Below, piece after piece: positions 27,835-36,206 of a stretch of DNA of 64,000 bases. The notes under the pieces were generated by a model that was not told the DNA's origin, did no database searches, and saw only the letters and a list, made by a program, of their open reading frames with translations. Every line of letters begins with the position of its first letter. Position 1 is the stretch's first letter. The position numbers and the translations under genes were made by a program. The DNA comes from Streptomyces endocoffeicus. Lineage in GTDB: Bacteria > Actinomycetota > Actinomycetes > Streptomycetales > Streptomycetaceae. The DNA is taken from the NCBI RefSeq assembly GCF_016741935.1, contig NZ_JAERRG010000001.1:434001-498000 (forward strand), read 5' to 3'.

Positions 27835-29034
27835 ATGGCAGTGATGCGTACCACCAAGCGGCGGATCGCCGCGGGAATCGTCACCGCGGCGGCCATCGGA
27901 GCAGCCACGGTGCTCCCCGCCCACGCCGCCCCGGCCGAAGCCACGGTCCTGAACACCGGAGCCGCGGAAGCGGTCCCGGGCAGCTACATCGTCACCCTGA
28001 AGAAGACGGCCGGCTTCAAGGCCTCCTCCACCCGCGGCAAGGACCTCATATCCGGATACGGCGGCGAGGTGAAGCGGACCTTCACCACCGCGCTGAACGG
28101 CTATGCGGCGAAGCTCGGGCCCACCGAGGCCAGGAGACTCGCCGCCGATCCGGCCGTCGCCTCCGTCGAGCAGGACCAGAAGGTCCACGCCGACGCGACC
28201 CAGACCGACGCGCCCTGGGGCCTGGACCGGGTCGACCAGTCCAGCCTGCCCCTGAGCGGCACGTACACCTACCCCGACAGTGCCGGCAGCGGGGTGACCG
28301 TCTACGTCCTCGACACCGGTGTGCGGATCACCCACGCGCAGATCAGTGGCCGGGCGTCGTACGGCTACGACTTCGTGGACGGCGACACCACGGCACAGGA
28401 CGGCTACGGCCACGGCACGCACGTCGCCACGACCGTCGCCGGCACCACCTACGGCGTGGCCAAGAAGGCGAAGATCGTGGCGGTCCGGGTGCTCGGCAAC
28501 GACGGGTCCGGCACCACGGCCGGTGTCATCGCGGGCGTGGACTGGATCACCGCCCACCACTCCGGCCCGTCCGTCGCCAATGTCTCGCTGGGCGGCGGCG
28601 CCAGTACCTCCCTCGACAACGCGGTGACCAAGTCGATCGCGTCCGGGGTGACCTACTCCATCGCGGCCGGCAATTCCAACGCCAACGCCGCGAACTACTC
28701 CCCCGCGCGGGTGCCGACCGCCCTCACCGTCGGCGCCACCACCAACACCGACGCGCGGGCGGGCTACTCCAACTACGGCGCGTCCGTGGACCTCTTCGCC
28801 CCGGGCTCGAACATCACGGCCGGCTGGAACACCTCCGACACCGCCACCTACACGGGCTCCGGGACCTCCTTCGCCGCCCCGCACGTCTCGGGCGCCGCGG
28901 CGATCTACCTCTCGGGCCACACCGCCGCGTCCCCGTCCGAGGTGGGAAGCGCGCTGGTGAACGGGGCCACCTCGGGGGCGCTCTCCGGTATCGGTTCGGG
29001 CTCGCCCAACAAGCTGCTCAAGATCGTGCAGTGA
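27835..29034 (+). CDS. Secreted S8 family serine protease (subtilisin/proteinase K-like)
   Basis: 399 residues from ATG 27835, behind GAGGAGGA. A Sec signal peptide (about 1-32, ending AHA-AP) is followed by an inhibitor-I9 propeptide (SYIVTLKKTAGF, about 45-115) and the catalytic domain. Triad: Asp160 (YVLDTG), His193 (GHGTHV) and Ser345 (GTSFAAPH), with oxyanion Asn in AAGNSNAN. Closest in style to proteinase K-like streptomycete proteases. An exported nutrient-scavenging or sporulation-linked enzyme, apparently unrelated to the neighbouring catabolic operons. Confidence 0.95.
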   Translation: MAVMRTTKRRIAAGIVTAAAIGAATVLPAHAAPAEATVLNTGAAEAVPGSYIVTLKKTAGFKASSTRGKDLISGYGGEVKRTFTTALNGYAAKLGPTEARRLAADPAVASVEQDQKVHADATQTDAPWGLDRVDQSSLPLSGTYTYPDSAGSGVTVYVLDTGVRITHAQISGRASYGYDFVDGDTTAQDGYGHGTHVATTVAGTTYGVAKKAKIVAVRVLGNDGSGTTAGVIAGVDWITAHHSGPSVANVSLGGGASTSLDNAVTKSIASGVTYSIAAGNSNANAANYSPARVPTALTVGATTNTDARAGYSNYGASVDLFAPGSNITAGWNTSDTATYTGSGTSFAAPHVSGAAAIYLSGHTAASPSEVGSALVNGATSGALSGIGSGSPNKLLKIVQ

Positions 29035-29073
29035 CACCCTGATCGGCGCACCGGACCTACGCTGATCACACCC

Positions 29074-29104
29074 GCCGCCCGCCGGGTCCCACCCGGCGGG
29101 CGGC
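29074..29104. terminator. Terminator after the S8 protease
   Basis: Perfect 14-bp stem (29074-29087 with 29091-29104) and a 3-nt loop, 39 bp after the protease stop. No T tract. Confidence 0.8.
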
Positions 29105-29279
29105 ACTCCGCTGTCCGGCAGTGCGACGCTTCCCCCGCGGACCGGCCGTGCCGCCGCGGACGCGGCTCGCCACGGCCGCGTGTCGCCACGCCTGTGCCGC
29201 CGCGGGAGATGATGAAACGGACCAGACTGTCAACTGACCGATCACCACGGCCCGCACCGGGCCTCAGCCAGGCGGAGCC

Positions 29280-30752
29280 ATGACTCTTCACGAATCCCTG
29301 CTCGACGCTGTCGGCAACACCCCGCTGGTCAGACTCACGAGGATCGCCTCCGGGGTGCCCGCCCCCGTCTACGCCAAGGTGGAGTTCTTCAACCCCGCCG
29401 GCAGCGTCAAGGACCGGGCGGCGCTGGGCATGGTCCTGGCGGCGGAGAAGTCCGGGGCACTGGCGCCCGGCGGCGTCATCGTCGAGGGGACCTCCGGCAA
29501 CACCGGGATGGCATTGGCCATGATCGCCGCTCAGCGGGGCTACGGATCGATCGTCGTGGTCCCGGACCGTACGAGCCCCGAGAAGATCAAGACGCTCAGG
29601 GCATACGGCGCCGAGGTGGTCGTCACCACGGGGGCGCTCCCGCGTGAGCATCCGGAGCACGTTCGCAACGTCGCCGCGCGCCTGGCGGCGCGGACACCTG
29701 GCGCCTGGTACGCCAACCAGTACGACAACCCGGCCAATCCGGAGGCCCACCGGACCACGACCGGCCCGGAGATCTGGGCCGAGACCGGCGGCCGGGTCAC
29801 CCACTTCGTCGTCGGCGTCGGCACGGGCGGAACGGTCACCGGGACCGGCGGCTTCCTCAAGGAGGCCAGCGGCGGCCTGGTCCGGGTGATCGGCGCCGAT
29901 CCGCTGACGTCCACGTACTCGGGCGGCGACGGAAGTCCGTACTACGTGGAGAGCATCGGCCACTACCTCCACCCGCAGACCGCCGAGGACGAGTACCCGG
30001 AGTCGTACGACCCGTCGGTGGTGGACCGGTTCGAGCGGATCGGAGACCGTGAATCGATCACGATGGTGCGCAGGCTGGCCCGCGAGGAGGGCATCCTCGC
30101 GGGCGGCTCGGCGGGCACGGCGGTGGCCGCGGCGCTGCGGGTGGCCGCCGCCCTCACCCCGGACGACCTGGTGGTGGTCCTGCTCCCGGACTCGGGCCGG
30201 GGATATCTGTCGAAGTACTTCGACGACGGCTGGCTGCGGCGCTTCGGCTTCCTGGAGGACGTCTCGGGGACACCGACGGTCGCCGACGTCCTGGGCGACC
30301 GCCCGGCCCCCCTCACCGCCCTTCCGTCCACGGCCACGGTGGCCGACGCGCTCAGCGCCGCCGAAGCGCTCCCCGCCGCCGGAGCGCTCGTCCCGGTGCG
30401 TCTCCCCCGCTCCGGCGGCAACGCGACGACCGATGTGTCCGAGGTCATCGGCGCCGCCCGGCCCGATGCGCTCCGCGCCCTGGTGGCCAGGGATCCCTCG
30501 GCGTCCGCCGCCCCGCTCCGCGACCATCTCCTCCCCTCGCCCCCGGCCGTGGGCATCGGCGAACCCGTCGACGAGGCCACCGCCCGGCTCGCCCCGGACA
30601 CCGACATCGCCTGGGTCCTCGTCGACGGCCGGGTGTCCGGCACCATCACCGACGACGCCATGCGGCAGGCCACCGGCCACATCCCCCCGGGTCAACGGCA
30701 ACCTGCTGGTCGCCCACCATCCCGTGGTGCGTGTCCACCCGGAGACCGGTGA
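29280..30752 (+). CDS. Cystathionine beta-synthase-like protein (PLP domain plus two CBS domains)
   Basis: 490 residues. Fold-type II PLP domain (1-310): GNTPLVRL, the Schiff-base Lys in NPAGSVKDRAALG, TSGNTGMALA, and GVGTGGTVTGTGGFLKE. Two CBS motifs follow (about 320-465). It condenses serine or O-acetylserine with homocysteine or sulfide. The true protein probably ends near GTITDDAMRQATG; the last 20 or so residues (HIPPGQRQPAG onwards) run out of frame through a TauD dioxygenase remnant, so the natural 3' end has been replaced by a recombination junction. Confidence 0.88.
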   Translation: MTLHESLLDAVGNTPLVRLTRIASGVPAPVYAKVEFFNPAGSVKDRAALGMVLAAEKSGALAPGGVIVEGTSGNTGMALAMIAAQRGYGSIVVVPDRTSPEKIKTLRAYGAEVVVTTGALPREHPEHVRNVAARLAARTPGAWYANQYDNPANPEAHRTTTGPEIWAETGGRVTHFVVGVGTGGTVTGTGGFLKEASGGLVRVIGADPLTSTYSGGDGSPYYVESIGHYLHPQTAEDEYPESYDPSVVDRFERIGDRESITMVRRLAREEGILAGGSAGTAVAAALRVAAALTPDDLVVVLLPDSGRGYLSKYFDDGWLRRFGFLEDVSGTPTVADVLGDRPAPLTALPSTATVADALSAAEALPAAGALVPVRLPRSGGNATTDVSEVIGAARPDALRALVARDPSASAAPLRDHLLPSPPAVGIGEPVDEATARLAPDTDIAWVLVDGRVSGTITDDAMRQATGHIPPGQRQPAGRPPSRGACPPGDR

Positions 30753-30810
30753 ACGGGCGCTGTTCGTGTCCCCCGGTTTCGTCAGTTTGATCGGCGACGT
30801 TCCGGTGGGG
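30691..30810 (+). pseudogene. TauD/TfdA-family dioxygenase remnant
   Basis: In frame 1 (codons from 30691) the sequence reads NGNLLVAHHPVVRVHPETG then ERALFVSPGFVSLIGDVP. This is the segment just after the middle of alpha-ketoglutarate-dependent taurine/sulfonate dioxygenases, where HPVVR.HPETG..ALFV is conserved. No start, no catalytic HxD and no C-terminal His/Arg region are present. It overlaps the out-of-frame 3' tail of the CBS-like gene, so it is a decayed fragment. Confidence 0.65.
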
Positions 30811-30974
30811 CCGGACGGACGCGAGTCCGAACTGATCTCGGGCAAGCCATTCGCGGCGGACCACCGGGTAGCGGTCAGTACCTGCCCCCACAGCGGCGCC
30901 CACCCGTCGCGACCCGCGGGATTCCCGTACGAACCGCGGCCCGCAACGCCCGGAGAGCTCCCGCAGGCGTGTGA

Positions 30975-31385
30975 TCAGGCGCTTCGGACGCGGCGCACGA
31001 GCAGGTACATCTCGCAACCGAGGCAGTAGCCGAAGGCCGCGTTGAGGAAGGCCGCCGCGAGGGCCAGAGCGGTCGCGGCCAGGCCCAGCCAGTGCGCGCC
31101 GGTGAGGTAGCCGACAGTGCCGAGGAGGCCGAAGACGGCGCCGACGCCCTGGGCGAAGCGGGGCGGCCGGGCGTCCTCCAGCTCACCGGGCGGAGGGAGT
31201 CTGGGCCGGACGGCGACTCGGTACAGCCGGCCGTACGGGGAGTACCGCGGGCCGCCGAACGCACCGAGCGCGAAGACCGCGGTCTGCGCGGCGAGGAGGG
31301 CGCCGCTGCCGGTGATCAGTACCGCGGACAGGACGAGTGTGGTGAGCGCGGCGGCGAACCGGGGGCCGCGCGGATCGATCTGCAT
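30975..31385 (-). CDS. DUF4395 family membrane protein
   Basis: 136 residues from ATG 31385, preceded by CCGGAG. Three or four hydrophobic segments are visible, with a DPRGPRFAAALT start and a CLGCEMY motif near the C-terminus, the hallmark of DUF4395. In actinobacteria this family is regularly next to a membrane-anchored thioredoxin, as here, and is thought to be part of a thiol-redox or sulfur-transfer module at the membrane. The CxxC may be redox-active. Confidence 0.88.
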   Translation of the reverse strand: MQIDPRGPRFAAALTTLVLSAVLITGSGALLAAQTAVFALGAFGGPRYSPYGRLYRVAVRPRLPPPGELEDARPPRFAQGVGAVFGLLGTVGYLTGAHWLGLAATALALAAAFLNAAFGYCLGCEMYLLVRRVRSA

Positions 31386-31595
31386 GGGGAGGACTCCGGA
31401 AGGGCGGGAACGGCGATGACCGGTGCGGGTGTCAGCGACAGCGGGATGCCGTGGCCCGGCACAGGTCGACCACACGGCGGCTGGTCAACCGCGGTGAACG
31501 GGGGGAGTCCATGGCGGTCATGGTAGGGGAAAAGCGGCCAGGCGGCGATGGTGGCGGTTGTCCCCGAAGGGGCCGCGTGGATGCAGACTGGTGGC

Positions 31596-32030
31596 ATGAC
31601 CGGCTTGGTGGTGTGTGTGGCGGTGCTCATTCTGGCGAGCGTCGTCGGAGTGGCGCGTGCGATGCGCGGCGGGAGGTTTCGGGCGCGGCCCCGGGATGGC
31701 GCGGTGCGCCTGTCGGCGGTGGAACTCGGGACCGAGCTGGGGGACCGGGCGACCCTGGTTCAGTTCTCCACCGCCTTCTGCGGGCCTTGCCGGGCGACGC
31801 GGCGTTTGCTGACGGAGATCTCCGGGACGGTGCCGGGTGCGACACATGTCGAGATCGACGCGGAGGACCGGCTCGAGCTGGTCAAGCGGCTGGGGATCCT
31901 GCGGACGCCGACCGTGCTGGTGCTCGACCGGGCCGGCCGGGTCGTCGGCAGGGCGTCCGGGCAGCCCCGGCGCGCGGAGGTGATGGCGGCCATCGACGAG
32001 GCGGCCGGAGCCACCACCGCCTCGTCGTAA
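31596..32030 (+). CDS. Membrane-anchored thioredoxin-family protein
   Basis: 144 residues from ATG 31596; in-frame ATG 31581 would add five. One N-terminal transmembrane helix (GLVVCVAVLILASVVGVA), then a thioredoxin domain with FSTAFCGPCRATRRLL (active-site CGPC) and the cis-Pro loop ILRTPTVLVLD. The active site would face outwards or inwards depending on helix orientation. Divergent from the DUF4395 gene; the 210-bp space between holds both promoters. Confidence 0.88.
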   Translation: MTGLVVCVAVLILASVVGVARAMRGGRFRARPRDGAVRLSAVELGTELGDRATLVQFSTAFCGPCRATRRLLTEISGTVPGATHVEIDAEDRLELVKRLGILRTPTVLVLDRAGRVVGRASGQPRRAEVMAAIDEAAGATTASS

Positions 32031-32035
32031 TCAAG

Positions 32036-32082
32036 CCAAGGGGCGCCGTCGGCGCGCGCCGGCAACGGCGCCGTGGCCTTGG
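32036..32082. terminator. Hairpin after the thioredoxin gene
   Basis: CCAAGG plus GGCGCCGT (32036-32049) pairs with ACGGCGCC (32065-32072) and CCTTGG (32077-32082), with a 4-nt bulge on the right arm. It starts 6 bp after the stop codon. Confidence 0.6.
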
Positions 32083-32183
32083 TTCGTGGTAACCGCCCAC
32101 GTCCCTCGGAGCGGTCAGTACCAGGTGCGGATGGCTTGTTCTGTTGCAGTCACATGAACAACGCTCCCAACTATTGCATCCGA

Positions 32184-32197
32184 CTTCGCATGCGAAG
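32184..32197. promoter_or_regulatory. Perfect 14-bp palindrome upstream of the ABC/Hyu operon
   Basis: CTTCGCATGCGAAG, a perfect inverted repeat, lies 65 bp before the start of the solute-binding-protein gene. A TTGCAG at 32126-32131 could be a -35 box. Plausible operator for the GntR regulator that closes this operon, but no second copy was found near that gene. Confidence 0.5.
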
Positions 32198-32261
32198 AAG
32201 TATGGGAAGCACGTCACGGGAGGAAAGAGCCCGGACGCATCCGTACCTGAGGAAGAAGCCT

Positions 32262-33362
32262 ATGACGCACCATGTGAGTCGCCGTGACCTTCTGCGGTCC
32301 ACCGGAGCGGCCGGACTGGCCCTCCTGGGCGGAGGCATCCTCACCGCCTGTGGTGCGCCCGGGGGTTCGTCCGGCGGCGGGACCCGGCTGACCATGTTCC
32401 GCTGGGCCGGGGCTCAAGGAGAGGTGCCGAAGCGGATCGGGGACACGTTCGCGAAGAAGCACGGCGTCACGGTCCGGTACATCGAGGGTACCAACGCCGA
32501 GACCTTCCCCAAACTCGTTTCCTCGGTGCAGGTCAACGCCCACAAGCCGCTGCTGAACCTCGGTTTCTTCAACGCCCAGAGCTTCGCTCAGGGAGCCGAA
32601 GAGGGCCTGTGGGCCGCTGTGGACCCCAAGCTGGTTCCCAACGCGGCCAAGGTGCTGCCGGAGTTCCGGCGCGATGACGGCCTGGGGGCGTACACGGTGA
32701 TGGACGCCATGGGCATCCTCTACAACACCAAGGTCGTCAAGAGTCCCCCGAAGTCCTGGCTCGATCTGTTCAAGCCCGAATATCGCGGCAAGGTGACCAC
32801 CTGGGACGCCCCCGCCTTCGCCGTCAACGCCGTGCCCGTGATCAACAAGCTCAAGGGCGGCGATGAGGCGGATCTGTCCAAGGGGATCGACGTGTTCGCG
32901 GACGCCGCGAAGTCGGGTCAGTTCGCCGGGCTCGTGGCCTCCATCGACCAGCTGCGCAAACAACTGGTCAGCGGGCAGGTCGTGATAGCCCCCGGTTTCC
33001 AGGGGGTGGCCCAGCCCTGGATCGACGCGGGTGATCCGATCGGCTTCGCGGTGCCCTCGGAAGGTGTCATGGCCTTCCCCGAGGGGTTCCAGCTGGTCAA
33101 GGGCTCCAGCTCCGAGCAGTTGAAGGAGGGCGCGAAGCTGATGAACGAGATCCTCGCGCCCGACGCCGTCAGCCGCTACAGCGCGGCCACCGCCACGATC
33201 CCGCTCATCGAAGGCGCCGAGCTGCCCGCCAGATTCCGCGGCAAGCCGGGCTTCCGGCTCACGACGGTGCGGGATTCCATCCAGCTGGACTGGGGGCGGC
33301 TCGCCAAGAGCGTCCAGCAGGCGACGGACCAGTGGAACAGCGACGTCAAGGCGCATCTGTGA
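32262..33362 (+). CDS. ABC transporter solute-binding lipoprotein (polyamine/opine/iron-type family)
   Basis: 366 residues from ATG 32262, with GAGGAAGAAG upstream. Twin-arginine signal (SRRDLLRSTGAAGLALL) with lipobox LTAC at about Cys31. The mature part is a type 2 periplasmic-binding fold (MFRWAGAQGEVPKRIGDTFAKKHG, YTVMDAMGILYNT) like PotD/opine-binding proteins. First gene of a fully coupled nine-gene operon, so the ligand is presumably the substrate of the HyuAB and amidohydrolase enzymes rather than a polyamine. Confidence 0.9.
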   Translation: MTHHVSRRDLLRSTGAAGLALLGGGILTACGAPGGSSGGGTRLTMFRWAGAQGEVPKRIGDTFAKKHGVTVRYIEGTNAETFPKLVSSVQVNAHKPLLNLGFFNAQSFAQGAEEGLWAAVDPKLVPNAAKVLPEFRRDDGLGAYTVMDAMGILYNTKVVKSPPKSWLDLFKPEYRGKVTTWDAPAFAVNAVPVINKLKGGDEADLSKGIDVFADAAKSGQFAGLVASIDQLRKQLVSGQVVIAPGFQGVAQPWIDAGDPIGFAVPSEGVMAFPEGFQLVKGSSSEQLKEGAKLMNEILAPDAVSRYSAATATIPLIEGAELPARFRGKPGFRLTTVRDSIQLDWGRLAKSVQQATDQWNSDVKAHL

Positions 33363-34438
33363 GCGATCATGCGATAGCCGTCCGGTCACTGTCCAAGTCC
33401 TTCGGTCGGAAGGACGTACTCAACGACATCGAACTCACCGTCCGGGCGGGCGAGTTCTTCTCCCTCCTCGGGCCGTCGGGGTGCGGCAAGAGCACCGCGC
33501 TGCGCATCATCGCCGGGCTGGAGCGGCCCGACCACGGACGGGTGCTGCTGGGCGGCGTCGACGTCACCGACACCCCGCCCCACCGCCGCCCCACCAATCT
33601 CGTCTTTCAGCAAGGTGCGCTGTTCCCGCACATGAACGTGTTCGACAACGTGGCCTACGGGCTACGGACACGCAGGACGGGACGCGCCGAGATCACCCGG
33701 CGGGTGGCGGAAATCCTCGATGTGGTCGGCATGCCGGAGTTCGCCGGGCGTGCGCCGACGACACTCTCCGGCGGCCAGCGCCAGCGGATCGCCATCGCCC
33801 GCGCGCTCGTCGGCCGTCCCGAGGTCCTGCTGCTCGACGAGCCGCTCAGCGCGCTCGATCTGGGTCTGCAGCTGCGCATGCGCCGCGAGCTGCGCAGGCT
33901 CCAGCGGCAGACGGGCACCGCGTTCGTATGCGTCACCCACAACCAGAGCGAAGCGATGGAGGTCTCGGACCGGATCGCCGTCATGAACGACGGCCGCGTG
34001 GAACAGATCGGTACGGCCGAGGAGCTCTACCGGGCCCCCGTCAGCCGGTTCGTCGCCGGATTCATCGGCGAGAACAACCTCTTCGACACCGCGCCCGATC
34101 CGGACTCCCCCGGCCTGCCGCGGGCGGACGGCCTGACGTTTTCGGTACCCGGTGGCGGCTCACCGCTCGTGGCGGTACGGCCGGAGTTCATCCGTGTCGT
34201 CGAACCCTCCGACGACGGCGCCATCGGGCGCGCGATCGTACGCTCGGTGGGCTTCCTCGGGGCGCGGATCCGCATCGTCCTGGAGACCTCGACGGGCCGG
34301 GAGGTCCTGGCCGACACCGATGCCCACTCGGCCCCGGTGACGGTCGGCGCGACCGTGGGGGTGGCGGTGGACCCCGCCCGTATCACCGTGGTCCCGACCG
34401 GCGGCCGGGCCCGTGAGGCCGAGGCGGCGGCCGGATGA
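33359..34438 (+). CDS. ABC transporter ATP-binding protein (PotA-like)
   Basis: 359 residues from GTG 33359, overlapping the previous stop (GTGA). Walker A GPSGCGKST, Q-loop VFQQGALFPHM, signature LSGGQRQRIAIARAL, Walker B VLLLDEPLSALD, H-loop VTHNQSEA, and a C-terminal TOBE-type regulatory domain (about 250-350). Energises import by the two following permeases. Confidence 0.95.
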   Translation: MSDHAIAVRSLSKSFGRKDVLNDIELTVRAGEFFSLLGPSGCGKSTALRIIAGLERPDHGRVLLGGVDVTDTPPHRRPTNLVFQQGALFPHMNVFDNVAYGLRTRRTGRAEITRRVAEILDVVGMPEFAGRAPTTLSGGQRQRIAIARALVGRPEVLLLDEPLSALDLGLQLRMRRELRRLQRQTGTAFVCVTHNQSEAMEVSDRIAVMNDGRVEQIGTAEELYRAPVSRFVAGFIGENNLFDTAPDPDSPGLPRADGLTFSVPGGGSPLVAVRPEFIRVVEPSDDGAIGRAIVRSVGFLGARIRIVLETSTGREVLADTDAHSAPVTVGATVGVAVDPARITVVPTGGRAREAEAAAG

Positions 34439-35331
34439 CCCCGGAGAAACCCGCCCCCACCGCCACCGAGAAGGCGCGAGGCGTGGCACGCGGGCGGCGG
34501 GTCGCCTACGCACTGATCGCGCCCGGAGCCGCGTATCTGGTTCTGATCTTCCTCTCGATCATCCTGCTGCTGGTGTCGTACAGCTTCCGCACCGAGCAGA
34601 CCAGCCGGCTCATCGCCCCCTTCGACACCGGCACCTGGGCCGGGGCGCTCAGCGACTCCTACAACCTCGCGGTGCTGTGGACGACGCTGCGGGTCGGAGC
34701 CGTCGTCACCCTGCTCACTGTGGCCCTCGCCTACCCCATCGCCTGGTGTCTGCTGCGGGTGCGCCGCTGGTGGGCGGCGGGGCTGCTGATGTTCATCGTC
34801 TTTTCGCCGATCCTGGTCAGTGTCGTCGTCCGCTCCTACGGCTGGATGCTGCTGCTCGGCCACGGCGGGCTGCTCGGCGGTGTGCTCCGCGGCTGGCTGT
34901 ACCACGAGCCGGGCGTCATCCTCGCCCTGGTCCATGTGGAGCTGCCGTTCGCGGTGTTCCCGCTGCTGGCCTCCCTGCGCAATCTGCCGCCGGGTGTGCT
35001 GGAGGCCGCCGCCGACCTTGGCGCGCCCCCGCTCCGGCGGCTGCGCACGGTGCTGCTGCCGCTGACCGCCTCCGGGATCGTCGCGTCCGCCCAACTGGTC
35101 TTCGCGCTGACGGTCAGCGCCTTCGCGACCCCGTCCCTGCTGGGCGGCGGCCGCGTCACCGTCCTCGCGCAGTCCGTGTACCAGAACATCCAGCAGCTGC
35201 GCTGGCCGCTCGCCGCCGCCCAGGCGCTGCTTCTGCTGGCCATCGCGCTGGCCGTGCTGGCCCTGTTCAACCGGCTCGGCCGGTACGCGGACGTGCGGCA
35301 CCGAAGCCTGGAAGGGGGCGGTTCGCGGTGA
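34435..35331 (+). CDS. ABC transporter permease (PotB-like)
   Basis: 298 residues with about six membrane helices, the first at YALIAPGAAYLVLIFLSIIL. The EAA loop reads LEAAADLGAPPLRRLRTVLLPL, contacting the ATPase. ATGA overlap with the ATPase gene and GTGA overlap with the second permease. Confidence 0.94.
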   Translation: MTPEKPAPTATEKARGVARGRRVAYALIAPGAAYLVLIFLSIILLLVSYSFRTEQTSRLIAPFDTGTWAGALSDSYNLAVLWTTLRVGAVVTLLTVALAYPIAWCLLRVRRWWAAGLLMFIVFSPILVSVVVRSYGWMLLLGHGGLLGGVLRGWLYHEPGVILALVHVELPFAVFPLLASLRNLPPGVLEAAADLGAPPLRRLRTVLLPLTASGIVASAQLVFALTVSAFATPSLLGGGRVTVLAQSVYQNIQQLRWPLAAAQALLLLAIALAVLALFNRLGRYADVRHRSLEGGGSR

Positions 35332-36206
35332 CCCCCGCCGGACGGCGTGCCGCCACCGCGGTGCGCGTGCTGTTCCTCGCTCTCGTGGCCGTCTTCGTCC
35401 TGCTTCCGCTGGCCGTGGTCGTGGTGTCGTCCTTCAGCGTGGACGAGACGGGAGGCGGATGGCCGAGTGGCTTCACCCTCCAGTGGTTCCACCGGGCGCT
35501 GGACCATGAGCCGTTCCGGGTCGGGCTGCTGTATTCGCTGGAGGTCGCGGCGCTGGCGACGGTCATCTCCCTGGTGTTCGGCACCATGGCCGCCTACGCC
35601 ATCGCCCGCCACCGCTTCCCCGGGCGGGAGCTGCTGCGCTCGGTCTTCGTGATGCCGTTGAGCCTGCCTCGTGTGGTCGCGGGATTCTGCCTGTTCGTGC
35701 TGTACGCGTCGCTGTTCCCGGCCGCCTACGGGACGGTCGGCGGGATCGCCTTCGCGCACTGTCTGCTGCTGATGCCGTTCGTCGTCGCGGTCGTCGGCGC
35801 GGCGCTGGCCGGACTCGATCCCGCGCTGGAGGAGGCGGCGCGCGATCTGGGCTCCTCGGCGGGCCGTGCCTTCCGGCAGGTGACACTGCCACAGATCCGA
35901 TGGGCGCTGCTCGCCGCCGGGATCTTCGCGTTCATCACCTCGTTCGACGAGGTCGACACCTCGGTCTTCCTCATGCCGGCCGATACCACCACCCTGCCCG
36001 TCGCCATGTTCCTGCGTCTGGAACAGCAGCAGGACCCCACGGTCACGGCGATGTCCAGCATCCTCATCGCGGGTTCGCTGCTGCTGGCGGCGGCCGCCGC
36101 CGCGGCCGCGCGCCGGACCGGCGGAGCCCCGGGCGTGGTGAGTGCGGCGGCCGGGGCACAAACCACCGGACCCGCGAGGTCCGCGGAAGGAGAACCCACA
36201 CCGTGA
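35328..36206 (+). CDS. ABC transporter permease (PotC-like)
   Basis: 292 residues from GTG 35328. Six helices; EAA loop LEEAARDLGSSAGRAFRQVTLP. The C-terminus is drawn out into an Ala-rich helix and a short hydrophilic tail. A longer reading frame through the preceding permease is not coding. The HyuA start overlaps its stop. Confidence 0.94.
   Translation: MTPAGRRAATAVRVLFLALVAVFVLLPLAVVVVSSFSVDETGGGWPSGFTLQWFHRALDHEPFRVGLLYSLEVAALATVISLVFGTMAAYAIARHRFPGRELLRSVFVMPLSLPRVVAGFCLFVLYASLFPAAYGTVGGIAFAHCLLLMPFVVAVVGAALAGLDPALEEAARDLGSSAGRAFRQVTLPQIRWALLAAGIFAFITSFDEVDTSVFLMPADTTTLPVAMFLRLEQQQDPTVTAMSSILIAGSLLLAAAAAAAARRTGGAPGVVSAAAGAQTTGPARSAEGEPTP

Noticed and set aside
34413..36206. 597-codon frame spanning both permeases
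   Set aside because: Only its last 292 codons are coding (second permease from GTG 35328); the rest overlaps the first permease in another frame.
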